Positions 21,243 through 32,137 of a stretch of 64,000 nucleotides of DNA are shown piece by piece. The stretch's first letter is position 1. Each line of letters starts with the position of its first letter. The translations under genes were made by a program, and so were the position numbers. The notes under the pieces were generated by a model. It was not told the origin of the DNA. It made no database searches and worked only from the letters and a program-made list of their open reading frames with translations. Location: contig CAVNZM010000006.1 in assembly GCA_963693365.1 (NCBI GenBank), forward strand, positions 496,001 to 560,000, written 5' to 3'. Origin of the DNA: Amoebidium appalachense (lineage: Eukaryota; Ichthyosporea).

Positions 21243-22341
21243 TCAGGGAGAAGGAGTCAGGCCGTGGGGCATGACCTGGCCCCATCTCTTGCGGTAGAAC
21301 TCCTTCAAAAAGGCCTGCTGCTTGCTGATCATCTGTGGTGTGGGGAACACAGTGTCGAAGAACCCTGCTGGCGGCCGTGCCAGCTGCTTGGGATTCCTAA
21401 AGAGGAGGAAAGGGAAGAGAGATGTCAGGACACTGCTATATATAAGTGCCATGCATGCCTGATACCATCAAATACATTAGGACGTTGATGTGTCATCATC
21501 CAAGCCCCGACCGGACGCCTGTCTGCTCCAAGAATTACAAGGCTGTGATATTGTGATGTCTGCTAGTGTGAATGCACAAATCGTTTCCCTACTACTGGGA
21601 CCATGCCCATAATGTGTAAATGCACACGTTTAATTCTCTGTATGCAACCACACCTTTTAAGGCAAGAAACACCCCAGGCAAGCACATACTTGTTGAAGTA
21701 GCTCTCTGGGCGTGGTGGTGTGCCGTGGTGGCTGTATGGTCGCTCCGTGTCGTATTCCCTGCGCAGCTCCAATATGCGCCTGTTGCAGGCCACATATGTC
21801 GTGCCCAGTTCAATCTCAAGGGGCAATGGCATCTTGCGCAACTGCCGCTTGCGCACATTTGGACTGCGTGGCCGAGCAGGTGGGTGCATGTGTGGCCTGG
21901 AGGGGCCTGGTGTCAGCACTCACGAGTCCAAAAGCATGCTCGCTAATCTTTCACAGGGGAAAAAAATAAAATAAAAAACACAACATGCATGTGCAAACCT
22001 ACACCAAAATTTTCAACACAGTAAGTCATGCATCCTAAAGCGCCTTGGTTCTCCTTCTTACATGAAAAAGAGGTGGTGTCTGTGCACGTAAGCACGTGTG
22101 TGCCTGTGTGTGTGTGTGTGTGCGTGCGCGCGTGCGCACATTTTTTTGGGGCGACGTGGGTGGGTGGGTTGGGGGGGAGGGGGTACTTTTTGTCTGCAGG
22201 GCCCAGTGGGGAGCACGAGCATGAGGCTGGTGACTGCTGCTGGGTGCGGCCATGTGATGTGGGGATGGGCTGGGCCACCTTCTGGGGAGGGCTGGGGGGT
22301 GGCAGTGGCAGATGCTCGGCAGGCACCATCACGGGCTGCAT

Positions 22342-22387
<46 letters not shown>

Positions 22388-25300
22388 GGTCAGGAAGTAT
22401 ATGGGGTTTGCACTATGACATGTAAACGGTGTGATAAACCTAGAACTTGTAGGGGGTTTCTTTTGGATCTCCCGGTCGGGCCAGGCCCTAAGGCTTTTTG
22501 CCTTGTGTGATTGGCCAGACGCACACCAAGCAGTATTTTATCTGACAGGAAAGGGCCTGTAATTAACCGGCATAGAACAAACCCCCCTAAACTCTGTTCT
22601 GCCGTGTACCAACACACTTTGGTTGGTTGGTTGGGGGGGGGTGAACTACAACAATAACCAGCCAGCCCAATAAACTAACATGCACGTACCGGGGATGGGG
22701 GTGTGTCCCTCTTCCAGTGGTCGCCCAGGAATGCCCTGACCACGTCACTGCTTGCCAGCTCATGCACCCCCAGCATCACCTTGACGTAGCGGTCTAGGGC
22801 CTCCCGCCGTTGCTGCACAATAACAGTCACCACGCACACCCTCACAATCATAAACCCCCCCCCCCTCCCCTCGAGTACCCCCTTCTCACTTCTCCCCCCC
22901 CCCCCCCCCCCCCCCCCCCTCCCTCTCCCCCTGTACACACACCACATCCGCAAACAAACAAACAAAAAAAAAAAAAAAAAAAAAAAAAAAAACGGGAGGG
23001 CAATATGCAGACCATGAAGAAAACAGATAAAACCGGGGGAAAGGCCGAAAACGAACAGGAGAGGTTATGTGGTCGTAGTCAAATGCACACACACTGGTCC
23101 ACGGGCGGTGATCTACCTGACCAACCATACGTGTGAGTAAACAAAACAAAAAGCGAGAAACCATGAGAGGGGGAGGCGGGAGAGGGAAGGGAGAGGGGGG
23201 GGGGGGGGGGGGGAAGAAAAAAAAAAAATTGACCTCGTCCTTTGAACGGGGGGAAAGAAAAAAAGAAGAAGGGGGAAAAAAAAAAGTGACCTCGTCCAGG
23301 ATCGAACTGGAGACCTCATGCGTGTGAAGCATGCGTGATAACCAACTACACCACGAGGCCGATATTGAGGGAGGAAACAGACAGCCCATCACCCTAAAAA
23401 GCACAAGAGGTTCTCACCTCCATATGCAACGGGTCAAACTTCCTGCGCTTTATGTATCGCTTTGGAGGCAAAGACATCGCCTGCGGTAGGGTCGAGGGGA
23501 ATCTTTTGACCAGAGTAGTGTGCAGCTCTACAAAGTCGTTGTAGCGCCGGTGCATATTCGTCTGATTGCCCTTGCTGTCCGTCACGATCTGGAATGAAGC
23601 AATTAGCACAGGTGTACACATACGTAAGCACCTTCACTGGGCAAAGCCATATATGAACCTTGCATCCACAGTACTTTGGTCACCCACCAAAACACATACA
23701 CGAACCTTGCATCCACAGTACAGTACTGGCCACCCACAAAAACATCCTTCCCCACCCACTCTTATCTGAACTGGTCAGGTTTTTTTTGCCCCCCTCTTAC
23801 CTTTTGAATCCCTAGGTCTACATACTATTCTCCTCTTAGAATCGGCACACAAGGGTACAAGGGCACACCAATACAAATTAAGCAAATGCACAGAATGGTT
23901 AAAAAGAGAGACGAACACGAGAAGCCCTCCTCCCTCCCCCCCCCCCACCCCCCACCCCCCCTTCTCCCCCTCCCTAAATGCAGATAGCACTTGCCTGCAC
24001 CACACACTCAGGTACCTTCTTGTTTCATACCCACTCCAATTGCCCGTTTCGAGCACTAAGTGGGCATGCGTGCAGGAACTGGTTGAAAGCTTTTGTGCAT
24101 GCCACACACGTTCCCACCGACAAGAAGACCTATAACACTCCCCCCCCCCCCTCCCCTCCCCCCGCCATCCCCCGGGTGCAACCACGCAGGCACCCCTACT
24201 GCAAGCACCTGTTAACTCATTCTTCTTGTCACTTACCAAGCGGTACAGCACGTACGGGCTGCTGCAGGTATGGATGTAGTAACTCACAACATCCACAGAC
24301 ACGGGTGGCCTGCGCGTAGAAGCTTTGAGTCACATTCGATGACAAGGGCATACAGCCACTTACCACAACTCTGCTTATATAGTGCGTGCAAGATGTGGCA
24401 GTTTAGGTAGTGGTCCTTACCCTCCCCCCCCCCCCCCCCCCCCCCCACCGGGCCCTCCCCCCTCAACCGACCCGAATAAAAGCGTTCGCTTTCGAGCAAG
24501 AAACCCTACCAAGCAGTCACACGTAAGTAGCCCTGAGGCCCCTTGAATCTAAGCATTAACATGTGCGAGTAGGAGGTGGAAAAGGCACCGTTTAGTAGCG
24601 AACTAGCTTTCGAGGGGCAGTCGGCTCTCAAGCCATCTCCACCCTGTGTTTGAACCCCCACCCTCCCCTTTCCCCTCCCCTCCTCCCCCCCCGGCTCTCC
24701 AACCCAATAAAACATAAAGCCAACGTGGGACTCACCATTCTGCTGCTGCGCTTTCATATGAACTGCTTGTAGACGAACTGCAAGGGACAGCAGAGTCAGG
24801 AATAATAGGGAGCTAGATGCAAAAACTGAAAGCAGTGCCTGAGCTTAGCAAGCCAAGCGCCCATAACCCTTTACAGCCAGCAAAGCAGCCCACAGTGGTT
24901 GCTATGCGGGCAAATGAGTACGGGGGAGGAAAGAATCTCGTGCTACTGAAGAGGCACAGTTATTCTTCAAGAACCGCAGGGCGTCCTTACGTTTCAAAGG
25001 AGGAAACTAAAGAGCACTCAGATCTATCGTGACTGTTGTGGTTGGGTATAGAGCTCACTATGTACGCAGTTCGTGTGTGTATGGGGGGGGGGGAGGGGGG
25101 GGGGGGGGGGGGGTTGTTGATGTATGCATTGGAGGGTTGGAGATGTGGAGATACACCGGGGGGGTTGCAGTCGGGCCATTAAAGCAGGTGCAGTATTTGG
25201 AAAAACGGTATTGCAGTGCATGTGTGGTGTAAGAGCTTACGAGTTATCACGTGTGTATTTGTATGCATATGCGCCTGTTTGCAAGCCAAAAAGTCCAAGC

Positions 25301-25532
25301 TGCAAAATGGACAAGTCTGTAATCGTTCCCAGACTACTGTAAGCAGTGTAAAGAAGGTGTGTGCCGGTCTCAGAGGTAGCGAAAGGGTACTTTCACGTAA
25401 TAAATTCAACGTGTAGCCTACGAAGATAAACGCAACGCACCTGCTTGCCCGTCGACCAGACGATTGTGAAGCGCGGGGGGACGGAGAATGTGCTATCAAT
25501 CCAACCGAGTGAACACTACTGCCCACACCCAT
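21243..25532 (-). CDS. PX-domain protein (sorting-nexin-like), 8 exons
   Basis: Probable phosphoinositide-binding membrane-trafficking protein. Exons in coding order: 25532-25441, 24777-24736, 24309-24237, 23588-23418, 22812-22690, 22335-22187, 21896-21690, 21396-21243 (TGA). Phases agree throughout, giving 336 residues. The PX domain occupies about 46-165: VSYYIHTC, then MHRRYNDFVELH with the Arg-Arg-Tyr of the PI3P pocket, then the proline-rich LPPKRY loop and the helical DRYVKVML...FLGDHW end. After a Pro/Ser/Gln linker, a C-terminal region of about 120 residues (containing PNVRKRQLRKMPLP and FFDTVFPTPQMISKQQ) was not recognised. The first two exons are Ser-rich and rest on phase and splice sites. 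The start could instead be an in-frame ATG near 25683. The PX assignment is solid, but no subfamily is claimed. Confidence 0.82.
22341..22384. repeat. Poly-G tract (poly-C in the sense of the PX gene)
   Basis: It lies on the 3'-splice-site side of the PX exon at 22335. In the coding sense it is a poly-C run ending CATGCAG. Confidence 0.9.
23231..23247 (-). pseudogene. tRNA-Val 3'-end remnant
   Basis: A 17-base stretch repeats the T-loop/acceptor end of the neighbouring tRNA (GACCTCGTCC, then TTTGAAC in place of AGGATCGAAC), about 57 bp downstream of it in tRNA sense. It looks like a truncated duplication. Confidence 0.45.
23276..23285 (-). terminator. RNA polymerase III terminator of tRNA-Val
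   Basis: Ten T in the tRNA sense begin one base after the tRNA discriminator, the usual Pol III stop signal. Confidence 0.75.
23287..23360 (-). tRNA. tRNA-Val: tRNA-Val, anticodon CAC
   Basis: A 74-nt cloverleaf folds on the minus strand. The acceptor stem GGCCTCG pairs with CGAGGTC (one G-U), with discriminator A. The D-arm contains GTAGTTGGTTATCAC. The anticodon stem CATGC/GCATG encloses loop TTCACAC, giving anticodon CAC. The T-arm TCCAG-TTCGATC-CTGGA is intact. No intron is needed. It sits in the intron of the PX gene between exons 23588-23418 and 22812-22690, on the same strand, and a T10 terminator follows. The A and B boxes look intact, so it is probably functional. Confidence 0.9.
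23656..23745. repeat. Tandem duplication in PX gene intron
   Basis: Two imperfect copies of a ~45-bp unit containing GAACCTTGCATCCACAGTAC followed by CACCCACCAAAAACA-like sequence. Confidence 0.75.
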
Positions 25533-27509
25533 TCGTGTGTCTATAACTGACGGCTTGCGCTGTTTTGGTCCAGAGGCGCGGTTTGGAAACTGACCTCCCC
25601 TTGGGGCTGAAAATGAGTCAAACGTTATAGCTCTACTGATGGGGGCGTTGGCGAAACAGGCGTTAACGGAAAACGCCAGCATTTTCAGGCCACACAAGTG
25701 CAGCGTATTGGTGTGGACTTGCAAGCCTCTACGCTCTTCTACACATAAACGCTAGAAAAAAGTCTGCAGTTCCTAACGTTCACCTTTCTTGCGTGAATGT
25801 GCTTCCGCTTGCAACGCTTTATCTGAAGAACATCGTTTCCGGGTCAGCTATAGCCGGAGACTCTGCTACGTTTTACGTTCGAACGTCTTCAATGAATCAA
25901 AACTGAATGAGCTGTAACGGTGCACCGTCAGGTGCATGGCTAAGGGGCATATTAGCCTACCTGACGTCGTGACCTTTAACCAATTATTAACCACAATGGG
26001 AAACTAAGATAATAAACCGTTTTCACAAGAAACTAAAAGATAATAACTGTAATAAATAATATGTAAGCAACAATTAAATAGCTTTTAAATAAAGTGCTAC
26101 GGATAAATCGGTTAATTTGTATATATGTTATCGTCAAAAAGATGGAACAGTGCATCTCTATCGCAATAGTGGCCATGGGTGAGTTGCGTTGTCAGCTAAT
26201 CACACAGTGCCCTAGCTTAGGCGCTTTAGGCTATCCGTTATTGTTCGCTTCGGGAAGCGTTTGATTGGTGGACATGCAGGTCAAATGACTGAGCACTGAG
26301 CTCTGAATTCGTCACCTAGACGTGATGAGAGGGTAGGCAAATTCCACGTGAAAAGTTATCCATAAAACCAGCAGTAGAGCACCAGAAATGTTGCTTTATG
26401 TTCAGAAGCATGAAAAATCATTTTCTCAAAGCATAATTATAAAAAAAATGGTATAATATAATATATACACTAAACTATGCCGCCTGCCGGTGCCGCCTTT
26501 TTATTCCAGAATGACTCACCACTCCATCCAATAGCGTCAAGCTGCTCTTTCGACCAATAGGAACTGCCTAGTTTTCGATAACGAACACTGCTCCAGTGCT
26601 CTGGGTTCAGTGAGCCACTTTTATATGTCCCCCTTCCAAACAGAAATCCTAAGTATTGAATCCTGAGATTACATTGTGTAATAATATTTTATTCTTACGC
26701 TTAGAAAGTTGCTCTTGAAATTTTTTAAATGTGGTTTTCGCGTATATGCGACAATCTTAGAAGTACGCTTCTAAGCCAAAAAAAACATATATAGCCAGAT
26801 GATGATTCAACTTCCGAAATTCCAACCTTAAACACCCAATTCTAGGGGGTTTTGGCGCAATGCTGCTCAGCTGCCCCCATCACTGATCACGTCACGTGCA
26901 CACTTTGACCTGGTCACATGTTTGCTTCATAAACTTGTTTGCAAGTTCACTTTGTATTACAAAAAATAGCTGTGTTTTTTGTTATGCCTACAGTTGATGT
27001 AACTCATAGGTACATGTTAGCTGTGTGCTTTTTGTTATGCCTACAACTTGTTCAACTCGCATATATACACCCCTTCGTTCAACTGCCTGTCGATTCTGAA
27101 TGGTTAATTTTCTTCCTGCAGACTTACCGGGAGAGTTTTCAGGCGGGAAGCTAGAAAGCAGCAGGAGCTAGACTACGGGAATGGAGGCTGGCCACTTTAG
27201 TATTAAACCGCATGATTTCTACAAAGGTAGATGTGCACAAATATGTTCGTGTGGCTGATCTACATGTGGAAGCAGACAGGCACGTGTAGCTTTCCACTTC
27301 ACAGATTCGCTCACATCTGCATATGCTCCCATGTGGATGGACATCGGAGAGTGCCCTGTATACCATGTACCGCCCACGTGCGGCACTGCCTAACCCACAC
27401 ATAGCTCACATTGTCTTGCACAGCAGAGCCGCTTGGCTTGGTCACTGAGAGCCCCATCTGGCGCTTTCTGTACCGATTCCCCCTTTCCTTTGTACCGATT
27501 GATATTTTG

Positions 27510-27550
<41 letters not shown>

Positions 27551-28006
27551 TTGATTATTGAGTGACACAAACCCCGGCCGTATGTTTGTCGTCCGGAACC
27601 TGCCAAGCTGCATCCAGCCAGCCGGGTTTGTGTCAAACAACAATAGAGTGGTATAAAGCAAGTGAAATGAGACCGGATGGTTTAAAACATCTGCATAGGA
27701 CGGCGAAACTCGTATGTGGTTGTCTAGCTACGCGAGAATAGTAGGAGGGTTAGCTGAACCGGGGAGCCTCGAGAGTTTGAAGGTGAAGGTGGCGGTGGTG
27801 GGCGCAAGTGTGTGTGTGTGTGTGTTGTGGACGTGTGTGGGGCATGTGTGGGCTTTAAAACAAAAGAACATAAACACACACGTGACACACACACACACAA
27901 GCGCACACCTCGCGCCCCAACCCTTAATCCCCACCACTACCACCAATAGTAACAAGAAACCTCACGGCTCCGTCGCAAATTGCCCCCTCCCCTCCCCTGC
28001 CGCCTC

Positions 28007-28285
28007 CCCCCCCCTTCCCTTCTTTCCTCTGCCCGCCCGGCCACCTACCGGTCTAACCCCCCCCCCCTTCCCCCCCCCCCCCCCCCCCCCGAGGGGGCTA
28101 TTAGACGGGCAGGTGGCCGGGCGGGCAAAGCTTCGGAAAGAAGGGGGGGAGCGAGGGGGAGGGGGGGGGCGGGGAGACCTACCCGTCCTAACCCCCCCCT
28201 TCCCTCCCCCCCTCCCCTCCCCCCGAGGGGCCTATTAGACGGGCAGGTGGCCGGGCGGGCGGAGCTTCGGAAAGAAGGGGGGGAG
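28007..28285. repeat. GC-rich inverted plus tandem repeat
   Basis: A unit containing TTAGACGGGCAGGTGGCCGG, followed by GCGGGC and CTTCGGAAAGAAGG, occurs at about 28099-28151 and again at about 28233-28284. A near-complementary copy in opposite orientation lies at about 28014-28062, and part of one near 28178-28196. The first and second copies can fold into a long hairpin with a poly-C loop. Confidence 0.8.
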
Positions 28286-28337
28286 GGTGGGTTACAAGAC
28301 GACGAACCCGACAGCCCAGGAACCCTAACAAGAATCT

Positions 28338-28960
28338 AGACTACCTCCAGCTTGCCTCTGTATTCGAATGGCGCACCACCAGAACCACCCCTGTATACTG
28401 TAGGTATGCTGTGTTCTGAACGTGTGTGTGTGTATGTGCGTATGTGTCTGTCTGTGTGTGTATGTGTGTGTGTGTGTGTGTGTGGCTGATGCATGTCCCC
28501 TCCCCCTCTCCCCCCCCCACGCGTGCGGAGAGCAAGGAATGAGGAGGCAAAACGGTACCCAAGTGGGTGCAACTCCACGCAACACGCACACAAGCCACAC
28601 ATGCCCATACGGTAACAATACAAACACTCAACCACAGCAGAAAAAGCAGCCGTTCCCAACCCGTACCCTCCCCCCCTCCCCTCCCCCCCCCCCTCCCCGC
28701 GCCGCCTGTGTGTGTGTGCGTGTGTGCGTTTGTGTCTTTGTGTTTGTGCACGCGCCGATATTGCTGTTTGCGTAGGAAGGAGCAGGGGGGGGCAGACAAG
28801 AACGAACCTTCAGGGCCTTGAGCATCGGGTCGAGCATATAGTACGTGACTTTGGGGGGGGGGGGGGGGGGTTCGTTTAATCGGCATCATATAAGCAATGT
28901 CGGGCTTGTCCTCCCCAGACCCGCTGCCCGCACACAGAGCCGTCAGGGCCTTGTCGTGTT
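28338..28960 (-). other. Possible orphan exons on the minus strand (weak)
   Basis: Three short blocks look exon-like: 28960-28895 (KHDKALTALCAGSG, then EDKPDIAYMM), 28846-28810 (TYYMLDPMLKALK with a following GTTCGT donor) and 28390-28338 (acceptor TATACAG, then GGSGGAPFEYRGKLEVV and a TAG stop). Phases could not be made to agree across all three, there is no start and no family was recognised. They may be a gene remnant or chance. Confidence 0.2.
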
Positions 28961-29304
28961 TCTGCTTGGTTCAGAAAAATATCTGGTTTATTATTTGTAG
29001 AACATCTTTAGTTCCTTACAGAGCACTGAAGCTCAAGTAGTGCTTTGTTACGCAGATTCATTCTGCTCTTGGCAAAATACTTGATCTCGTTCTGCTGATG
29101 GCTCTACATCAGTTTGTACCGCCTTTGTGTTCTTCAAATATCTGCTCGTAGTGAGATTTCAACTAGGAGCTCACTGTGATGCCGGCGCCGGCCCAAGTAT
29201 TTTTTTTTTTTTTTTTTTGGTGGCCCCTCCGGGCCCTTAATAAGGTTATCGGCTTGTCACAACCTTTTTTATTGAGGAGCCGCTTACAATAAGCTTTGGC
29301 TGCT

Positions 29305-29352
29305 CGCCTCAGACGCATGAGGCTCCGGGTTCGAATCCCGGATTGCCCGCTG
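29305..29352 (+). repeat. tRNA-like fragment, probable SINE/tRNA pseudogene
   Basis: An anticodon-arm-like hairpin (GCCTC...GAGGC) is followed by a perfect T-arm and Pol III B box (CCGGGTTCGAATCCCGG) and then ATTGCCCGC. No 5' acceptor strand pairing with TGCCCGC was found at the right distance, so a complete tRNA is not supported. A tRNA-derived SINE or decayed tRNA gene fits better. Confidence 0.5.
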
Positions 29353-29551
29353 TGTGGCGGTCCCACGGTGCCGGTAATTGCTGGTCTTATTCATTATTAG
29401 AAGACATCAAGCGACCCGTGCATGTGGGCGGTAGGCCCGGCGGTATTATTTTTCGTATTGTATTGTTTTTTGTTTTTTTTTGTTTTGTTTTCATCAAGTT
29501 TGGTGCCACTTTTGTGCTCGAGCCTCATGTGGCTGTTATGTATAGATGACT

Positions 29552-29586
<35 letters not shown>

Positions 29587-29666
29587 TGTGGGTGGGTGTG
29601 AAGGTGTTGGGTGGGTGGGTGGGTGGGGGGGGGGGGGGGGGGGGGGAGGGAGGGGAGAGGGGGGAA

Positions 29667-29706
<40 letters not shown>

Positions 29707-29747
29707 GGAGGGGGTATTTTTGCCTGTAACGGTCTCCTTGCCAAAGC

Positions 29748-29782
<35 letters not shown>

Positions 29783-29839
29783 TTCTTTTTGCTTTTTTTT
29801 ATTTATATACATGAATTTTTTTGCTAGTATCGGGATTAT

Positions 29840-30115
29840 TCTGCAAATTTGTTTAATATAATGGCATAAATATTCTGCAAAATTATTCTGCTAACACAGT
29901 GCTATTGTGCTTTGAGCAAGTTTATTCTGCTGCCGTGGGCAGGTTAATTAAGATTTTGCTTTTTGCAGAATAATTTTGCTTTTAGCAAACCTAAAAAGGA
30001 GTGGGCACTTCTCTTTGAGCAGAATCACAATATGCTTTTAGCAGAATTCATGCTGCTTTTAGCAGAATAATTCTTCTGATTCGAGCAGAATAATTCTGCT
30101 ATTCACAGAATACTT
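29840..30115. repeat. ATTCTGC/GCAGAAT palindromic repeat block (copy B)
   Basis: At least ten instances of the half-sites ATTCTGC or GCAGAAT occur, often joined as CTTTTAGCAGAAT or GCAGAATAATTCTGCT, so many sub-segments form small hairpins. A smaller block lies at 29035-29115. They flank the tRNA-like fragment. Confidence 0.65.
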
Positions 30116-30223
30116 ATGGGATTTTTAAATATAAATGGGGAGGGGGGAGTAGTATATTTTAACAACGTTCCCCCTGGTGGTACCCCCCCCCCCCCCCCCC
30201 CCTCTCTCTCTTAAGGTGGGTGG

Positions 30224-30257
<34 letters not shown>

Positions 30258-30495
30258 ACCCACCTGCCCGCAGTGGGGTAGTGGGCCTCCCCCCCCCCCC
30301 CCTCCCCCCACCACCACCACCATCACCACCACCCACCCTGCGCGTGATCGTGGCCATAGTCTCTTTTCCATCCACCAAAGGTTGTATTCGTTTTTTATTT
30401 TCCCTTTTTTTTTTTCCTTCTCAAACTGCTTCCGCCTTGGCCACTGATGCATATCCCTCCCATCCCCCTCCCCCCCCCCCCCCCCCCCCCCTCCC

Positions 30496-30526
<31 letters not shown>

Positions 30527-30546
30527 ACACACACACCACACACACA

Positions 30547-30589
<43 letters not shown>

Positions 30590-30601
30590 CCCTCCCCCCC
30601 C

Positions 30602-30632
<31 letters not shown>

Positions 30633-30990
30633 ACATATGCAAGCTACGGCCAACTAATCCTAAATTATGATCACAGTAATGGGGACAAGCCATCGTGCTC
30701 ACCGTGCAGTGATCATGTGTGTACCTGTGTGGCCGGGAATGTATGTGTGTGTGGGGTGCCACCGGTGGGTGAAACTGCATGTTCATGCGTATGCCGGGTG
30801 CTCATCGCCAGCACTGGTCAAAGTTTGTGTACCTCGTGTGCGTTTGTGGTACTGTAACATGTGTGTGAATCAAATACGTGTGAAGGTGTGTGTGTGAGTG
30901 TGCGAGCAACAGCCTAAGGGCAACTGGAGGTGAGTGCGAGAAGGGGGAAGGGGGGGGGGGGAGGGACAGGGGCCCAGGGGAGGGGGAGGC

Positions 30991-31407
30991 TGTTGGAAGT
31001 AGAGTCCGCTGTGACTAGGGTCGTCGTGGCGCGCTTGGGCGCTGACCCGTTTTTTACTGCTTTCAGTGTGTTAACTCCATGACTGAACTCCATGACTGAA
31101 CTCCATGACTGAACTCCATGACTGAACTCCATTTCTGCACCTGGCAGAGCCGTGGCTTATATACCCGTGGGGCAGCAGTCTGGAATGTAATCCGGATGCC
31201 AGGCGCTAATCGGATTAGTTACTTTCATTTAGAGATCTCTGGGACCAGTGAACCAATCGTTTGCAGTCAAAACACAATTGGCAACATTCCTCAACTATGC
31301 AGATGTGCATGTGGTGATCGAGTGTCAGCGTGTGTCTGTGTACACGGAACCAATTGTAAAGCTAACATACACATATTGTGGAGTGAGCGTAAGTCTGCAC
31401 TCCAACA
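30991..31407 (+). repeat. 5' LTR of the TRIM-like element
   Basis: 417 bp. It contains four head-to-tail 13-bp units CTCCATGACTGAA (31075-31126), then a TATA-like CTTATATA at 31156-31163. This layout suggests U3 enhancer repeats followed by a promoter. Confidence 0.85.
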
Positions 31408-31715
31408 CCCCTACCCAATTGGAGAAGTGTACACACCACTAGAGAAGAGAGAGTGAGTGTGGCTGCTTGCAGGGTAGACCGGGGTGTGCATTCCACTGTG
31501 GTGCGTGCCCCGCCAATGAAGTGGAATACTTGACGTTCACATTGATGTCGCAGGCTGCTGCGGATGGAGTTTGTGGAAGCGAAAGTCTCTACTTCACGGA
31601 AATACGCTCGCGGGTGTAGGGTACAGCCTAGAAGTCGGTTTCTGGCTCCTCCGTTCAAGGCGTCGTAGGGGACGTGAAGTTAGAGGCCGCGGTGTCGTGT
31701 CTGGGCCCATAACCC

Positions 31716-32132
31716 TGTTGGAAGTAGAGTCCGCTGTGACTAGGGTCGTCGTGGCGCGCTTGGGCGCTGACCCGTTTTTTACTGCTTTCAGTGTGTTAAC
31801 TCCATGACTGAACTCCATGACTGAACTCCATGACTGAACTCCATGACTGAACTCCATTTCTGCACCTGGCAGAGCCGTGGCTTATATACCCGTGGGGCAG
31901 CAGTCTGGAATGTAATCCGGATGCCAGGCGCTAATCGGATTGGTTACTTTCATTTAGAGATCTCTGGGACCAGTGAACCAATCGTTTGCAGTCAAAACAC
32001 AATTGGCAACATTCCTCAACTATGCAGATGTGCATGTGGTGATCGAGTGTCAGCGTGTGTCTGTGTACACGGAACCAATTGTAAAGCTAACATACACATA
32101 TTGTGGAGTGAGCGTAAGTCTGCACTCCAACA
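31716..32132 (+). repeat. 3' LTR of the TRIM-like element
   Basis: Same length and content as the 5' LTR, with the 13-bp units at 31800-31851. It differs at 31942, which reads G where the other copy has A. Confidence 0.85.
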
Positions 32133-32137
32133 GAGGC

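Larger units (their letters stand above)
25533..30985. other. Gene-poor region upstream of the PX gene
   Basis: About 25740-27180 is unusually normal-looking, AT-rich, non-repetitive sequence and should hold the PX promoter: there are several CCAAT/ATTGG motifs between 26260 and 26600, and the segment near 26440-26470 is A/T-only. Beyond it lie a poly-C tract (27513-27550), a GC-rich inverted/tandem repeat (28007-28285), weak minus-strand exon-like blocks (28338-28960), a tRNA-like element (29305-29352), ATTCTGC repeats, long poly-G/poly-A/poly-T tracts (29549-29780) and CT/CA arrays (30500-30640). No gene with family support was found. Confidence 0.55.
30991..32132 (+). mobile_element. Miniature LTR retrotransposon (TRIM-like)
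   Basis: Two 417-bp direct repeats (30991-31407 and 31716-32132) each begin TGTTGGA and end TCCAACA, the usual TG...CA LTR termini. The whole is flanked by the 5-bp direct repeat GAGGC (30986-30990 and 32133-32137), a target-site duplication. The 308-bp interior (31408-31715) has no gag or pol. Reading both copies I see one difference (31217 A versus 31942 G), implying recent insertion. No clear tRNA primer-binding site abuts the 5' LTR and no obvious polypurine tract precedes the 3' LTR. The + orientation is inferred from a TATA-like CTTATATA downstream of a repeated block in each LTR. Confidence 0.85.

Noticed and set aside
24360-24385. 7-10-nt PX-gene micro-exon
   Set aside because: It became unnecessary once the upstream exon was read in the frame ending ...ESAAAEW, which splices directly to 24309.
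30991-32132. Simple segmental duplication instead of a mobile element
   Set aside because: TG...CA termini, short inverted ends and a 5-bp target duplication on both outer flanks are specific to LTR insertions.
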